Assembly: GCF_001905345.1 (NCBI RefSeq) | Contig: NZ_LFBV01000002.1 | Location: forward strand, 930,001-994,000 | Source: Streptomyces uncialis | Lineage (GTDB): Bacteria; Actinomycetota; Actinomycetes; Streptomycetales; Streptomycetaceae | Reading direction: 5' to 3' | DNA length: 64,000 nt | Shown: one piece after another, positions 8,510 to 17,852 of the stretch | How the letters are laid out: every line of letters starts with the position of its first letter | Position numbering within the stretch: position 1 is the stretch's first letter | The notes under the pieces: model-generated | Databases searched by the model: none | What the model was told of the DNA's origin: nothing | What the model saw: the letters and a program-made list of their open reading frames with translations, nothing else | Program-made: the position numbers and the translations under genes

Positions 8510-9912
8510 ACGGTGTTCTCCTTGGATCGTGCGGGGGCCGTGAGGGCGGGGTCGGGGGCACGGCGGGCGGGCGCGGGGCCCGCGATCGTGGTGCGGCCGG
8601 ACCCGGTCGGCGGGTCGTTCGCAGGCGGGTCGTGCGGGGGCGGGGGCGTCCCGGCGACGGTGGCGCGTGAGCGCCGCAGGGCCAGCAGGACGGCGCCGAA
8701 CTGTACTCCGGCGGCGACCGCGAGGGGCAGTGCCAGATCGTGGGAGACGGCCGCGGCGGCGGCGAGCGGGGCGGCGAGCAGTCCGGCGTTGCGGACGGTC
8801 TCCACGGCCGTGTACGCGGGTCCGGCGGTGCCGGTCGCGCGGAACACCCACAGTTCGACGGCGACCTGGCCGAGGCCGAGGCCGACCCCGTACAGCAGAC
8901 GTCCGCCGACGAGGGCGGGCAGGGAGTCGGCGAGCCATGACCAGGCGAGCCCGACGGTGCCCACCGCGAGGGCGGCGGGCAGCAGCCGGTCACCGAGCCG
9001 GGCGTGGCAGCGGCGTACCAGCGGGAGCACCGCGAGGGCGGAGAGGCTCGGCAGGAAGAACAGCACCGCGGAGCCCACGGAGCCGCTGCCGAGTCCTTCG
9101 GAGAACTCGGTGAAGAAGGGCCGTGCCACGTTCACGGAGAAGTCGAACGCGACCCCGATCATCGCGACGAAGGCGAGCACGGTGAACCACGCCCGCCGGT
9201 CCATGGCCACGCCCGGCACCGCGGCGGTGCGGGGCGCGGTACCGGTGGCGGCGGTGTCGGTGGCTGTCGCCTCCGCGTCCAGCGGGACGGGAGCGGGTGC
9301 CGCCGCCCGGGCGCCGGAACGCCTGCCGAGGATGCGGTAGGTGAGGACGGCCAGCAGGATGTCGAGGACGGCGAACGCGGAGATGCCGATCCTGGGGTTG
9401 GGCAGCGCCAGCACCCCGGCGCCGACCAGGGTGGACACCACCACGGACAGATGGAAGACGACGACCAGGGTGCACACCCCGGCCAGCCGCCCGCCCTCCC
9501 CGTCCTCGGACTCGTCGCCGTGCTCGGCGATGAACGCCGGGTACGCCAGCAGCAGGGCGCTGTTGGTCGCCACGACGAGCGTCGACAGCACGGTGTACGC
9601 GGCGTAGCTGGGTGCCATGCCGAGCAGCAGGTCGAACACGGCGGAGCCGCACAGTCCGGCCAGCACCAGCCGGTGCAGGGTCCACCGGCGGGCCGCCAGA
9701 CCCCAGAGCGGCAGGGCGGCCAGTCCGACGATGCGGCAGATCCAGATGTAGACACCCGTGGCCTGCGGGTCCTCGATGTCGTACAGCCGGTCGAAGAGCT
9801 GCGGCAGGAAGGGGGTCAGCGCGGTCTCGGCGACGAGGTGCAGCCCGATGACGGACAGGAGGACCGACCTGGCCTGCCGTCCCGTTCCGGCGGCGCGGTC
9901 CTTGACCGTCAC
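8506..9912 (-). CDS. MFS transporter, probable siderophore exporter
   Basis: The 468-residue membrane protein has about 12 hydrophobic segments, starting near LLSVIGLHLVAETAL, with a polar central loop of about 35 residues rich in Ala/Pro/Thr. The C-terminal end (about 50 residues) is Pro/Thr-rich and probably cytoplasmic. The GTG start at 9912 shares GTGA with the stop of the N-hydroxylase gene, and the stop shares ATGA with the synthetase. Position inside the operon suggests it exports the finished siderophore; no substrate-specific residues can be read. Uptake of the loaded form or of an intermediate is the alternative. Confidence 0.85.
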   Translation of the reverse strand: MTVKDRAAGTGRQARSVLLSVIGLHLVAETALTPFLPQLFDRLYDIEDPQATGVYIWICRIVGLAALPLWGLAARRWTLHRLVLAGLCGSAVFDLLLGMAPSYAAYTVLSTLVVATNSALLLAYPAFIAEHGDESEDGEGGRLAGVCTLVVVFHLSVVVSTLVGAGVLALPNPRIGISAFAVLDILLAVLTYRILGRRSGARAAAPAPVPLDAEATATDTAATGTAPRTAAVPGVAMDRRAWFTVLAFVAMIGVAFDFSVNVARPFFTEFSEGLGSGSVGSAVLFFLPSLSALAVLPLVRRCHARLGDRLLPAALAVGTVGLAWSWLADSLPALVGGRLLYGVGLGLGQVAVELWVFRATGTAGPAYTAVETVRNAGLLAAPLAAAAAVSHDLALPLAVAAGVQFGAVLLALRRSRATVAGTPPPPHDPPANDPPTGSGRTTIAGPAPARRAPDPALTAPARSKENTV

Positions 9913-11342
9913 CGCGGCCCGCCGGAGGATGTCGCCGCCGGGTCCGCGGGCAGCTGCGCGCCCGCCCCGGGACCGGCGGCCCCGGAGGCGTCGGGCCGGG
10001 CGGCGTCGGGCGGGGTGCCGAAGGTCGTGAACGCCTGCCGGGCGGCCATGGGCAGCACGTCGCGGCCGGTGGCGGCGTTCAGGATCGTCGCGGAGCGCCA
10101 GGCGCCGAGGGTGAGGTCGGGGGCGCCGACACCATGGGTGTGCATCTCGGCGTTCTGTACGTAGAGGGTGCCGGTGACGCGCGGGTCGAGGGCGACGCGG
10201 TAGTCGCCGTCCACCTGGTAGCGGCCCTTGTCGTCCCAGTCGACGAGGTCGGTCAGCGGCTTCAGGAACGCGGGCCGGGAGGCGCAGTAGCCGGTCGCGG
10301 AGACCACGGCCGAGGTGCGCACCTCGAACGGCTCGTCCTGCTGCTGGGAACGGCAGGTGAGCACATAGCCGTCGCCGTCCGCGACGGCGCCGATGAGCTC
10401 CACACCGGGGTGCAGGGCCGCCCGGGGGTCGCCGCCGCCGATGGTGCGCTCGTACAGCTCGTCGTAGATCTCGCCCAGGGTGTCGCCGCTGACGCCCTTG
10501 TAGAGCTGCCACTGCTCGCGGACGAGCCGCTCACGGGTGGCCTCCGGCAGTCCGCGGAAGTAGTGGATGTAGTCCGGGGTGAAGTGTTCGAGGCCGATCT
10601 TGGAGTACTCCATGGGCGCGAACGCGGTGGTGCGGGCCAGCCAGCGTACGAACGGGCCGCCCTGTCCCTCGCCGTCCTGGTGGCGCAGCAGGTCGAGCGC
10701 GACCTCGGCACCGGACTGGCCGGAGCCGATCACGGTCACGTCGTCGGCGGCGGCCAGCCGGGCGCGGTGGGTGCGGTAGTCGGCGCTGTGCATGACCCGG
10801 TCGGCGTGCGCCCCGGTCATCAGTCCGCGCAGCGCGGCGGGGACCACCGGGTCGGTGCCGACCCCGAGGACGACCTGGCGGGCCAGTACCCGGGTCTCGG
10901 TGCCCTCGGAGCGGTGGACGACCGCGAAGGCGTCCGCCCGTTCGTCCCATTCCAGCGCGACGACCTCGGCGCCGAAGCGGCAGGAGTCGAGGCCCTCGGC
11001 GACCCAGCGGCAGTAGTCGTCGTACTCGCGGCGCGGTATGTGGAACCGCTCCGAGAAGAAGAACCGGAACATCCGGTCGTGGTGGCGCAGATAGTTGAGG
11101 TACGACCACCGGCTGGTCGGGTCGGCCATGGTGACGAGGTCCGCGAGGAACGGCACCTGGAGGGTGGTGCCCTCCATCAGCATCCCGGGGTGCCAGGAGA
11201 ACCCGGGCCGGGAGTCGAGGAACAGGGACCGGAAACCGGGTACCGGATCGGCCAGCGCCGCCAGCGACAGATTGAACGGGCCGATGCCGATCCCGACGAG
11301 GTCGTAGGGGGAATCGTGGTCGGCGGGCGTGGGGGCGGTCAC
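9909..11342 (-). CDS. flavin-dependent N-monooxygenase (IucD/RhbE-like)
   Basis: The 477-residue enzyme belongs to the lysine/ornithine/diamine N-hydroxylases, which use FAD, NADPH and O2 to make hydroxylamines for hydroxamate siderophores. The FAD motif is GIGIGPFNLSLAAL, the substrate region is MLMEGTTLQVPFLADLVTM, the NADPH motif is VIGSGQSGAEVALDLL, and the late motif is SAVVSATGYCASRPAF. The GTG start overlaps the stop of the IucA-like gene. With diaminobutyrate enzymes next door, 1,3-diaminopropane is the likely substrate. The Pro/Ala-rich C-terminal tail of about 40 residues is an extension beyond the usual end. Confidence 0.9.
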   Translation of the reverse strand: MTAPTPADHDSPYDLVGIGIGPFNLSLAALADPVPGFRSLFLDSRPGFSWHPGMLMEGTTLQVPFLADLVTMADPTSRWSYLNYLRHHDRMFRFFFSERFHIPRREYDDYCRWVAEGLDSCRFGAEVVALEWDERADAFAVVHRSEGTETRVLARQVVLGVGTDPVVPAALRGLMTGAHADRVMHSADYRTHRARLAAADDVTVIGSGQSGAEVALDLLRHQDGEGQGGPFVRWLARTTAFAPMEYSKIGLEHFTPDYIHYFRGLPEATRERLVREQWQLYKGVSGDTLGEIYDELYERTIGGGDPRAALHPGVELIGAVADGDGYVLTCRSQQQDEPFEVRTSAVVSATGYCASRPAFLKPLTDLVDWDDKGRYQVDGDYRVALDPRVTGTLYVQNAEMHTHGVGAPDLTLGAWRSATILNAATGRDVLPMAARQAFTTFGTPPDAARPDASGAAGPGAGAQLPADPAATSSGGPR

Positions 11343-13216
11343 CGCTGGGCCTCCGTGAGGGGATTGGCGAGATCGATGTAGACGGACTGGGTGTGGACGT
11401 CGCCGACGAGTTCGTCCAGCCCGTCCACGCAGGTCAGGTAGTTGCCCTTGCAGCGCAGTACGGGGGCGTCGAGCAGCAGTCCGAGCAGGCCCTTGGCGGC
11501 GGGTTCGGCCGCGCGCAGCCGCTCCAGCACGGCGCGTACGACGCCCAGCAGGCGTTCCTCGTCGGCGAGCCCCAGCGCGCCGAAGGCGCCGACGAGGCCG
11601 AGGAGGTTGTTGACGCCGAGGTAGTAGGCGACGCGTTCGTCGACGAAGGCGTCGTCGAAGACGAGTTCCACGCCGTCACTCGCGCCGGGCAGCAGCCGTT
11701 CGATGTCGTCGGCCCGGGAGGCGGCCAGATAGTAGCCCTGGCTGTCGCGGTACCAGCCCGCGGACGGCAGCCCCTGGTCGTCGAGCGTCACGAGGACGTT
11801 CTGGTGGTGCGGCTCCAGCGCGATGCCGTACCGGGCGTGCAGCCGGATCAGGGGGACGGCGAGCACGCGCAGATACCGTTCGACCCAGCGCTCCGACGCC
11901 TCGGCGACGGTGGTCCCGCCGGTCCGCGCGGCGTGTTCGACCGCCTGGCAGAGCTGGGCGCGGTACCGGGGCGGGCGGCCGTCGCCGGGGCCGGTGCGCT
12001 CGGCGAGCAGACCGGCCACGCACAGGCCCTCGGGCTCGCCCGTGCCCCGGAAGGGGTTGTCGCGGAACGCGGTCTCCAGTCCCGTCTCCGGTCCTTCCGC
12101 TCCGACCGAGATCCAGGCGAACTCCCGCAGGATGCCGAACTCGGGGTGCTCGGCGCGCAGCCAGTCCCCCGGCCCGGCGGCCAGCAGCTGGGTGGCCCGC
12201 ACACCGAGACGCATCTCGGAACGCAGGTTGTTGCGGCGGGAGTTGGTGATCCGCATACCGAGGGACAGTTTCAGCATCACCTCGGCGTCGGGCCGGTGGA
12301 CGGTCCGTACGGAGGACGTGGGGTACCAGGCGGGTCCGCCCGCGCCGAGCGGGCGCAGGAGTCCGGCGTCCACGAGCGCGGCGACCTCCGGGCGGGCGAG
12401 CACGTCCCGGGCCTGCCAGGGGTGGGCGGGCACGGCGGCCCAGCCGTCGGGCACGTCGAGTCCGGCGGCGAGCGGGGCCAGCAGGTCCCGGGGTGAGCGG
12501 GGGTCCGCGCTGTCACCGACGACGACGTCCGGGTGCGCGGCGAACCAGTGCAGCGGGAAGGAGCCGCGCAACTCGGGTGAGTAGGACTCCAGTTCCGCGT
12601 CGGACGCCTCCTCACGGCTCTTGGGCGCCGGATGGAACGGATGCCCCAGGAGCAGTGCCTGTTCGGCGTCGAGGAACGGGGTCGGTCCCCGTCCGCCGTC
12701 GCCCTCCGTCCGGCGGCGGGCGAGGTGTGCGGCCGTGCGCCGCGCGGAGTTGAGGACGCGGGCGGCGGCGTCGCCCCCGAGATGGGGGCCCACGCCGCGG
12801 CCCAGTGTCGTCTCGCGGATCAGGGCCGCCGCGACCAGTGACGCGTCGGCGTCGGGCCCACCGCCGTCGGCGGACACCCGGGGCACGTCGAAGCGGTGCC
12901 AGCCGGTGGCCGAGCGGTGGCGTACCGGCACGGACAGGGTGATCCCGCTGGCGGGCAGATCCAGCACCAGTACCTGCCCGGCCTCGGGCACCCGGGTGCC
13001 GGTCTCACGTACGTAGGCCCGCAGCAGGGTCTCCGTGGCCGCCGCGTCGCCCGCCCGCAGCGGGTCGGGGTCGTCGAGCGGGTCGGGACGGGTACGGGGG
13101 TCGGCCAGCGTCCGGTCGGGCGCGGGGTCCTGCGTGGACGCGGTGCCCGGCGCGGGGTCCTGCGTCGGCGTGCCCGTGGGTCCGGGGACGGATGCGGGGG
13201 CGTCGTGGGGGGTCAC
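11339..13216 (-). CDS. NIS siderophore synthetase, IucA/RhbC type
   Basis: The 625-residue member of the IucA/IucC family has the motif GHPFHPAPKSR and the C-terminal FhuF-like region (LEPHHQNVLVTLDD; then SAGWYRDSQGYYLA). The first 60 or so residues are a Pro/Asp/Thr-rich low-complexity leader with repeated DPAPG and TRPDPLDDPDP-like stretches. The catalytic part therefore starts near residue 65, and the true start may be internal. The gene overlaps both neighbours by GTGA. In rhizobactin- and aerobactin-type pathways the first synthetase attaches one arm to citrate, and that is the probable role here. Confidence 0.88.
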   Translation of the reverse strand: MTPHDAPASVPGPTGTPTQDPAPGTASTQDPAPDRTLADPRTRPDPLDDPDPLRAGDAAATETLLRAYVRETGTRVPEAGQVLVLDLPASGITLSVPVRHRSATGWHRFDVPRVSADGGGPDADASLVAAALIRETTLGRGVGPHLGGDAAARVLNSARRTAAHLARRRTEGDGGRGPTPFLDAEQALLLGHPFHPAPKSREEASDAELESYSPELRGSFPLHWFAAHPDVVVGDSADPRSPRDLLAPLAAGLDVPDGWAAVPAHPWQARDVLARPEVAALVDAGLLRPLGAGGPAWYPTSSVRTVHRPDAEVMLKLSLGMRITNSRRNNLRSEMRLGVRATQLLAAGPGDWLRAEHPEFGILREFAWISVGAEGPETGLETAFRDNPFRGTGEPEGLCVAGLLAERTGPGDGRPPRYRAQLCQAVEHAARTGGTTVAEASERWVERYLRVLAVPLIRLHARYGIALEPHHQNVLVTLDDQGLPSAGWYRDSQGYYLAASRADDIERLLPGASDGVELVFDDAFVDERVAYYLGVNNLLGLVGAFGALGLADEERLLGVVRAVLERLRAAEPAAKGLLGLLLDAPVLRCKGNYLTCVDGLDELVGDVHTQSVYIDLANPLTEAQR

Positions 13217-14868
13217 CGGCCTTCCTCCTCGGCGAGGCCGGCCGCCACGACGGTCCGCACCAGCCGTGCGACGTCCTGCGCGGAGGTACGGGGGTTGAGG
13301 AGTGTCAGCTTGAGCCGGACGCGTCCCGGGCCCTCGCCCGGCAGTTCGGTCCGGCCGACGACCGCCCGGCCCTCGCGCAGCAGCCTGCGCCGCAGCGCCG
13401 CGTTGACCTCGTCGGTGTACGCGGGGTCGGCGCCCTCGGGCACGTAGCGGAACAGGAAGGCGGTGAGCACGGGTTCGGCGTGCAGTTCGAGCCGGGGTTC
13501 CGCGCGGACGGCCAGCGCGCCCTGGCGGGCCAGTTCGTGGCAGGTGTCGACCAGGGCGCCCAGACCGGCGCGGCCCAGGGTGCGCAGGGTGACGGCGATC
13601 TTGAAGGCGTCCGCGCGGCGGGTGGTGCGCAGGGACAGCCCGAGCAGACTGGGGTACCCGGCCTCCTCGTCGTCCTGCGGGTTGAGGTAGACCGCGCGCC
13701 GGGCGAGGGAGGCGTAGGTCTCGGCGCGGCGGGCGAGGAAGACACCCGCGGCGACGGGCTGCCAGCCCAGTTTGTGCCAGTCGAGGGAGACGGAGTCGGC
13801 CCGTTCGATGCCGTCGAGCAGCGGGGCGAGCCGGTCGGACAGCAGGGCGCCGCCCCCGTAGGCGGCGTCCACGTGCAGCCAGGCGCCGTACTCCGCGGCC
13901 AGTTCCGCGCAGCGGCCCAGCGGGTCGACGGCTCCGGTGTCGGTGGTCCCGGCGGTGGCGACGATCGCGAGGGGCAGTTCCCCCCGGTCGGCGCTCTCGC
14001 GCAGGGCCGCCGCGAGGGAGTCGGGCAGCATCCGCAGTTCATGGTCGACCGGGACGGACACGACCGCGTCCTCGCCGAGGCCCAGCAGGGCCGCGGAACG
14101 CGCCACCGAGAAGTGAGCGGCGGAGGAGGCGAAGATCCGGGGCCGGGCCCCGGTGGCGGGCACCCCGGCCAGCTCGACCTGGCGTCCGGCGGCGCGGCCG
14201 AGGACCCGGTCACGGGCGAGCATCAGGCCCATCAGATTGGACTCGGTGCCCCCCGAGGTGAGCACCCCGGCCGCGGCGACCGGGTCATAGCCGACGAGCG
14301 CGGCCAGTTCCTGGAGGAGCAGCGTCTCCAGGGTCGTCGCCGCGGGCGCCTGGTCCCAGGAGTCCTGGGAGGGGTTCAGCGCGGACACCGCGAGATCGGC
14401 GGCCACCGCGACGGCCAGCGGCGGGCAGTGCAGATGCGCGGCGCACAGCGGGTCGGCCGGGTCGGCGCTGCCGTGCGCCAGTACCTCGGTGAGCAGGCCC
14501 AGCGCCTCGTCGCCGTCGGCCGCGGTGAAGGCCCGTACGACCTCCGCCGCCAGCTCGCGCGGGGTGCCCTCGGGCAGCGGTCCGCCGCGGCGGGCGGCCC
14601 CCCGGGCGAGGGCGTCGAGCACGGTACGGATCAGCGGGTCGAGGGCGTCGGGACCGTCCGCCCCACCGGACAGCGCGGGCGTCGGCGCGGCGGCCGGTGC
14701 GACCGGGCCGGTGGCGCTGGTCCGCCCGGGCGGCGGGGCGAGGGGACGCAGGGGGGTCACGGGGACCGGGTCGGGGCCGCTGTCCTGGTGCGAGGCCGTG
14801 GGCGGGTCCGGCAGGGCCGTGGTGAGACCGCCGCCCGGCGCGGTCGCGAGGCCGAGATCGTGGGTCAT
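13213..14868 (-). CDS. PLP-dependent group II decarboxylase (diaminobutyrate decarboxylase-like)
   Basis: The 551-residue enzyme matches aromatic/diaminobutyrate decarboxylases. It has LTSGGTESNLMGLMLARDR, ATAGTTDTGAVDPL, HVDAAYGGGALLS and the PLP-binding lysine in DSVSLDWHKLGWQPV. Residues 1-75 are Pro/Ala-rich and not conserved. The ATG at 14868 overlaps the aminotransferase stop (ATGA). The aminotransferase/decarboxylase pair is the established route from aspartate semialdehyde through L-2,4-diaminobutyrate to 1,3-diaminopropane in rhizobactin and schizokinen pathways. A lysine or tyrosine decarboxylase role is less likely because of that pairing. Confidence 0.87.
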   Translation of the reverse strand: MTHDLGLATAPGGGLTTALPDPPTASHQDSGPDPVPVTPLRPLAPPPGRTSATGPVAPAAAPTPALSGGADGPDALDPLIRTVLDALARGAARRGGPLPEGTPRELAAEVVRAFTAADGDEALGLLTEVLAHGSADPADPLCAAHLHCPPLAVAVAADLAVSALNPSQDSWDQAPAATTLETLLLQELAALVGYDPVAAAGVLTSGGTESNLMGLMLARDRVLGRAAGRQVELAGVPATGARPRIFASSAAHFSVARSAALLGLGEDAVVSVPVDHELRMLPDSLAAALRESADRGELPLAIVATAGTTDTGAVDPLGRCAELAAEYGAWLHVDAAYGGGALLSDRLAPLLDGIERADSVSLDWHKLGWQPVAAGVFLARRAETYASLARRAVYLNPQDDEEAGYPSLLGLSLRTTRRADAFKIAVTLRTLGRAGLGALVDTCHELARQGALAVRAEPRLELHAEPVLTAFLFRYVPEGADPAYTDEVNAALRRRLLREGRAVVGRTELPGEGPGRVRLKLTLLNPRTSAQDVARLVRTVVAAGLAEEEGR

Positions 14869-16247
14869 GAGGAGGCTCCGGAGGTGCGCAGCGCGGTCAC
14901 CGTGGCGATGGCGTCGGTCAGCCGGTCCAGGACGGCCTCGACCTGCTCGTCGGAGATGATCAGCGGCGGCAGCAGCCGGACCGTCGAGTCGAACCGGCCC
15001 CCCAGCTCCACGATGAGCCCGCGCTCCAGGCACGCGGTGCGCACCTGGACCGCCGTCCGCGGGTCGACGGGACGCGCGCCGCACGCGTCGGGCTCGGCGT
15101 CCGGGTCGACCAGTTCGACACCGATCATCAGCCCGCGGCCCCGCACGTCACCGATCGCGGGCAGCGAGGAACGCAGGGCGTTCAACCGCTCCGTCATCCG
15201 CGCGCCGACGACCGCGGCACGCTCGGCGAGGCCCTGCTCCGTCACGTACTCCAGGGTCGCCGTACCGGCCGCCATGGCGAGGGTGTTGCCGCGGAAGGTG
15301 CCGGTGTGGGCGCCGGGCAGCCAGCCGTCGTAGTCCTCGTGGTAGACGAGCACCGCGAGCGGGAGGCTGCCGCCGATCGCCTTCGACATGACCATCGCGT
15401 CGGGGACGATCCCGCTGTGCTCGACGGCCCAGAAGGCGCCGGTGCGCCCGACCCCGGTCTGCACCTCGTCGATGATGAGGGGGATGTCGCGCTCCGCGGT
15501 GATCCTGCGCATCTCGCGCATCCAGTCGTCGGGCGCGGGTACGGCGCCGCCCTCGCCCTGCACCGCTTCGACGATCATCGCCGCGGGCGGTACGACGCCG
15601 CCGTTGGGGTCGTCGAGCAGCCGCTCGGTGTAGGTGGCGGACAGCCGCGCGCCCTGGTCACCGCCGACGCCGAACGGGCAGCGGTAGGGGTACGGGTAGG
15701 GGAGCCGGGTCACATCGGCGGCGATGCCGGGCACCGGCGTCCGGGTGGTGACGCCGCCGGAGGCGGCCAGCGCGCCCGCGGTCATCCCGTGGTAGCCGCC
15801 GCCGAAGGAGAGGATTCCGCGGCGGCCGGTCGCGGTCTGCATCAGTTTGAACGCCGCCTCGACGCCGTCCGTCCCGGTGGGACCGCAGAAGTGGACACGG
15901 GCCTTGTCGGCGAAGCCGCTGGGCAGGGTCGCGAACAGGGCGTCGGTGAATCGATCCTTCTCGGGGGTCGCCAGGTCCAGGACATGCAGCGGGGCCCCGC
16001 TGTCCAGGGTGCGCCGCACGGCCTCCAGTACGACCGGGTGGTTGTGGCCGAGGGCCAGGGTGCCGGCACCCGACAGGCAGTCGAGGTAGCGGCGGCCGTC
16101 CACGCCCTCGACCCACATGCCTTCGGCACGGGCGGGGACGATCGGGAACGAGCGTGCGTAGGTACGGGCCGAGGACTCACGGGAACGCTGGCGCTCCAGG
16201 ATCGCGGAGTGGCCGGTGCCGGTGCGCTCGGCGGGGTGCACGGTCAT
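14865..16247 (-). CDS. diaminobutyrate-2-oxoglutarate aminotransferase
   Basis: The 460-residue class III aminotransferase shows LDCLSGAGTLALGHNHPVV near the N-terminus, HFCGPTGTDGVEAAFKLMQ, GGGYHGMTAGALA, the PLP Asp region PLIIDEVQTGVGRTG, the lysine in DAMVMSKAIGGSLPLAV, and GTFRGNTLAMAAG. The FCGPTGTDGVEAAFKL signature is typical of RhbA/EctB-like diaminobutyrate transaminases. It converts aspartate semialdehyde to diaminobutyrate with glutamate as donor. It is the first gene of a chain of seven joined by 4-base overlaps, and is separated from the SbnH-like gene by 117 bases. Confidence 0.9.
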   Translation of the reverse strand: MTVHPAERTGTGHSAILERQRSRESSARTYARSFPIVPARAEGMWVEGVDGRRYLDCLSGAGTLALGHNHPVVLEAVRRTLDSGAPLHVLDLATPEKDRFTDALFATLPSGFADKARVHFCGPTGTDGVEAAFKLMQTATGRRGILSFGGGYHGMTAGALAASGGVTTRTPVPGIAADVTRLPYPYPYRCPFGVGGDQGARLSATYTERLLDDPNGGVVPPAAMIVEAVQGEGGAVPAPDDWMREMRRITAERDIPLIIDEVQTGVGRTGAFWAVEHSGIVPDAMVMSKAIGGSLPLAVLVYHEDYDGWLPGAHTGTFRGNTLAMAAGTATLEYVTEQGLAERAAVVGARMTERLNALRSSLPAIGDVRGRGLMIGVELVDPDAEPDACGARPVDPRTAVQVRTACLERGLIVELGGRFDSTVRLLPPLIISDEQVEAVLDRLTDAIATVTALRTSGASS

Positions 16248-16364
16248 GGGGAATCTGCTCCTGATGGGGGTTGTGAGAGGGAGCGGACAGCGTGGAGTAC
16301 GACCGGGCCCCTGGTCGGGCCGGCCTGTCTGCCTCGCTTCGTGGCCTGTGGTGCGGGTGGTGCC

Positions 16365-17612
16365 TCAGATCAGATGGCGTTCGGCCACCGGGTGCCCGAG
16401 GAACCTGTGCATGGCGAACTCCCAGCCGTAGGAGCCCGCGTAGGGGAAGACGACGAGGTCTCCGGCGCGTACCCGGTCCACCCGGACATCACGCAGCAGG
16501 GTGTCCTCCGGTGTGCAGAGTTCACCGACGACGGTGACCCGGGTGTCCTCGGCGGTGGGCCGGGGGCAGGACTCGGGCCAGCCGGGGACGGGGAGCACGG
16601 CGATGTTGTGCACGATGTCCCAGGACGTGGGGAGCTGGAAGTGGTTGATCCCGCCGCGCAGCACGACGAACGTCTCACCGTACGAGGTCTTCACGTCCGT
16701 CACCTCCGCCGCGTACCAGCCGCAGTCGGCGACCAGGAACCGGCCCGGCTCCAGGACGACCTTCACCCCGGGCGGGACCTCGACGGCCGCGGCCAGTTCA
16801 CCGAAACGGGCGACGTCGAATTCCTTCTCGCCCTCGAAGGCGACGCCTATCCCGCCGCCGATGTCGACGTGCCGCAGGGTGAATCCGGCCTCCTGGGCCG
16901 CCCGTACGCTCCACTCCACGCACCAGCGCAGATACGCGGCGTGCGCCTCGGCGTCGAGGTTGTTGGACGCGGCGTGGATATGGAAGCCGATCAGCTCGAC
17001 GGCGGGCAGGCCCAGGGCCTCCCGCAGCACGGCCGGCACATCGGGTTCCGCCACGCCGAACTGGGAGGGCTCGCCGCCCATGTGCAGCGAGCCGGAGACG
17101 GGGATCTCCGCGGGGTTCACCCGCAGCGCCACCCGGGCCCGCACACCCTCGCGCTGTGCGATCCGGCTGATCCGGTGCAGTTCGAGCAGGCTCTCGGCGT
17201 TGATGGCCTCGACTCCCGCCCTGATGAGCGAGGTGAGGACCGGTACCGATTTCGCGGGGCCCGCGGCGACCAGCGGGGCGGGGACCCCGTCCGTCACCGG
17301 CAGGGCCTCCAGCGCCAGTTCGACCTCGGCGCGGGACGCGACCTCGAACCCGTCGATGTGCGGGGCCAGGGCCCCGAGCAGCGCCGGGAACGAGTTGGCC
17401 TTCACCGCGTAGTAGACGGCGGCCCAGTCGGGCAGCGCCTCGCGCAGCTGGCGGGCGCGGCCGATCGCCACGGAGGCGTCGTACACATAGGTCGATACGG
17501 GGGATTCGTCACGCGTCATTTCCAGCAGACGGGCGCGGACTTCCCCGGGGAGCACGTCCACCGGGTAGACGGAGCGCGGGGCGGAGGACGGCGGCAACTG
17601 GATGGACAACAT
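16365..17612 (-). CDS. type III PLP decarboxylase, SbnH-like
   Basis: The 415-residue enzyme has an alanine-racemase/ornithine-decarboxylase fold: YYAVKANSFPALLGAL (PLP lysine), GFEVASRAEVELAL, GFHIHAASNNLDAEAH, HVDIGGGIGVAF, VLEPGRFLVAD and a late VVGELCTPEDTLL. The order and spelling of these motifs, including LHMGGEPSQFG and VVFPYAGSYGWEF, recall SbnH, which decarboxylates a citryl-diaminopropionate intermediate in staphyloferrin B synthesis. A diaminopimelate decarboxylase or an amino acid racemase like SfaC is the alternative. It is the first gene after the iron box and probably leads the operon. Confidence 0.85.
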   Translation of the reverse strand: MLSIQLPPSSAPRSVYPVDVLPGEVRARLLEMTRDESPVSTYVYDASVAIGRARQLREALPDWAAVYYAVKANSFPALLGALAPHIDGFEVASRAEVELALEALPVTDGVPAPLVAAGPAKSVPVLTSLIRAGVEAINAESLLELHRISRIAQREGVRARVALRVNPAEIPVSGSLHMGGEPSQFGVAEPDVPAVLREALGLPAVELIGFHIHAASNNLDAEAHAAYLRWCVEWSVRAAQEAGFTLRHVDIGGGIGVAFEGEKEFDVARFGELAAAVEVPPGVKVVLEPGRFLVADCGWYAAEVTDVKTSYGETFVVLRGGINHFQLPTSWDIVHNIAVLPVPGWPESCPRPTAEDTRVTVVGELCTPEDTLLRDVRVDRVRAGDLVVFPYAGSYGWEFAMHRFLGHPVAERHLI

Positions 17613-17852
17613 TCTGCCTTGGGTCGGAGCGGGCGCAGCGGGGAGCTGACGTCCGGGGTGGGGGGACGTCGTGAACTGTTCAGCGCCGAAGATGGTTCGG
17701 CGTCACCGTCAGGGGGAAGTGTGTACGGGACAGACGCCCGGGCGCCGCGTCAGCTCGATGGCTGTACGCACTGACCTCGTATCGGTGTAGCCCGGTTGAG
17801 ACACGTCTCTCCTACGAAGGGGCACGGGGAATCCCCGGCCTCGGTTCTGAAC

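Noticed and set aside
5319..8993. Very long minus-strand frame of 1224 codons in the siderophore operon
   Set aside because: Only its last 452 codons are the ligase. The rest is an out-of-frame reading of the DesD-like synthetase and MFS genes, common in GC-rich DNA.
6665..9340. Plus-strand 891-codon frame opposite the synthetase genes
   Set aside because: It has no recognisable domain and lies antisense to genes with clear motifs; it is a shadow.
13192..15333. Plus-strand 713-codon frame over the decarboxylase and aminotransferase genes
   Set aside because: Antisense shadow of well-supported enzyme genes; Gly/Gln-rich with no family.
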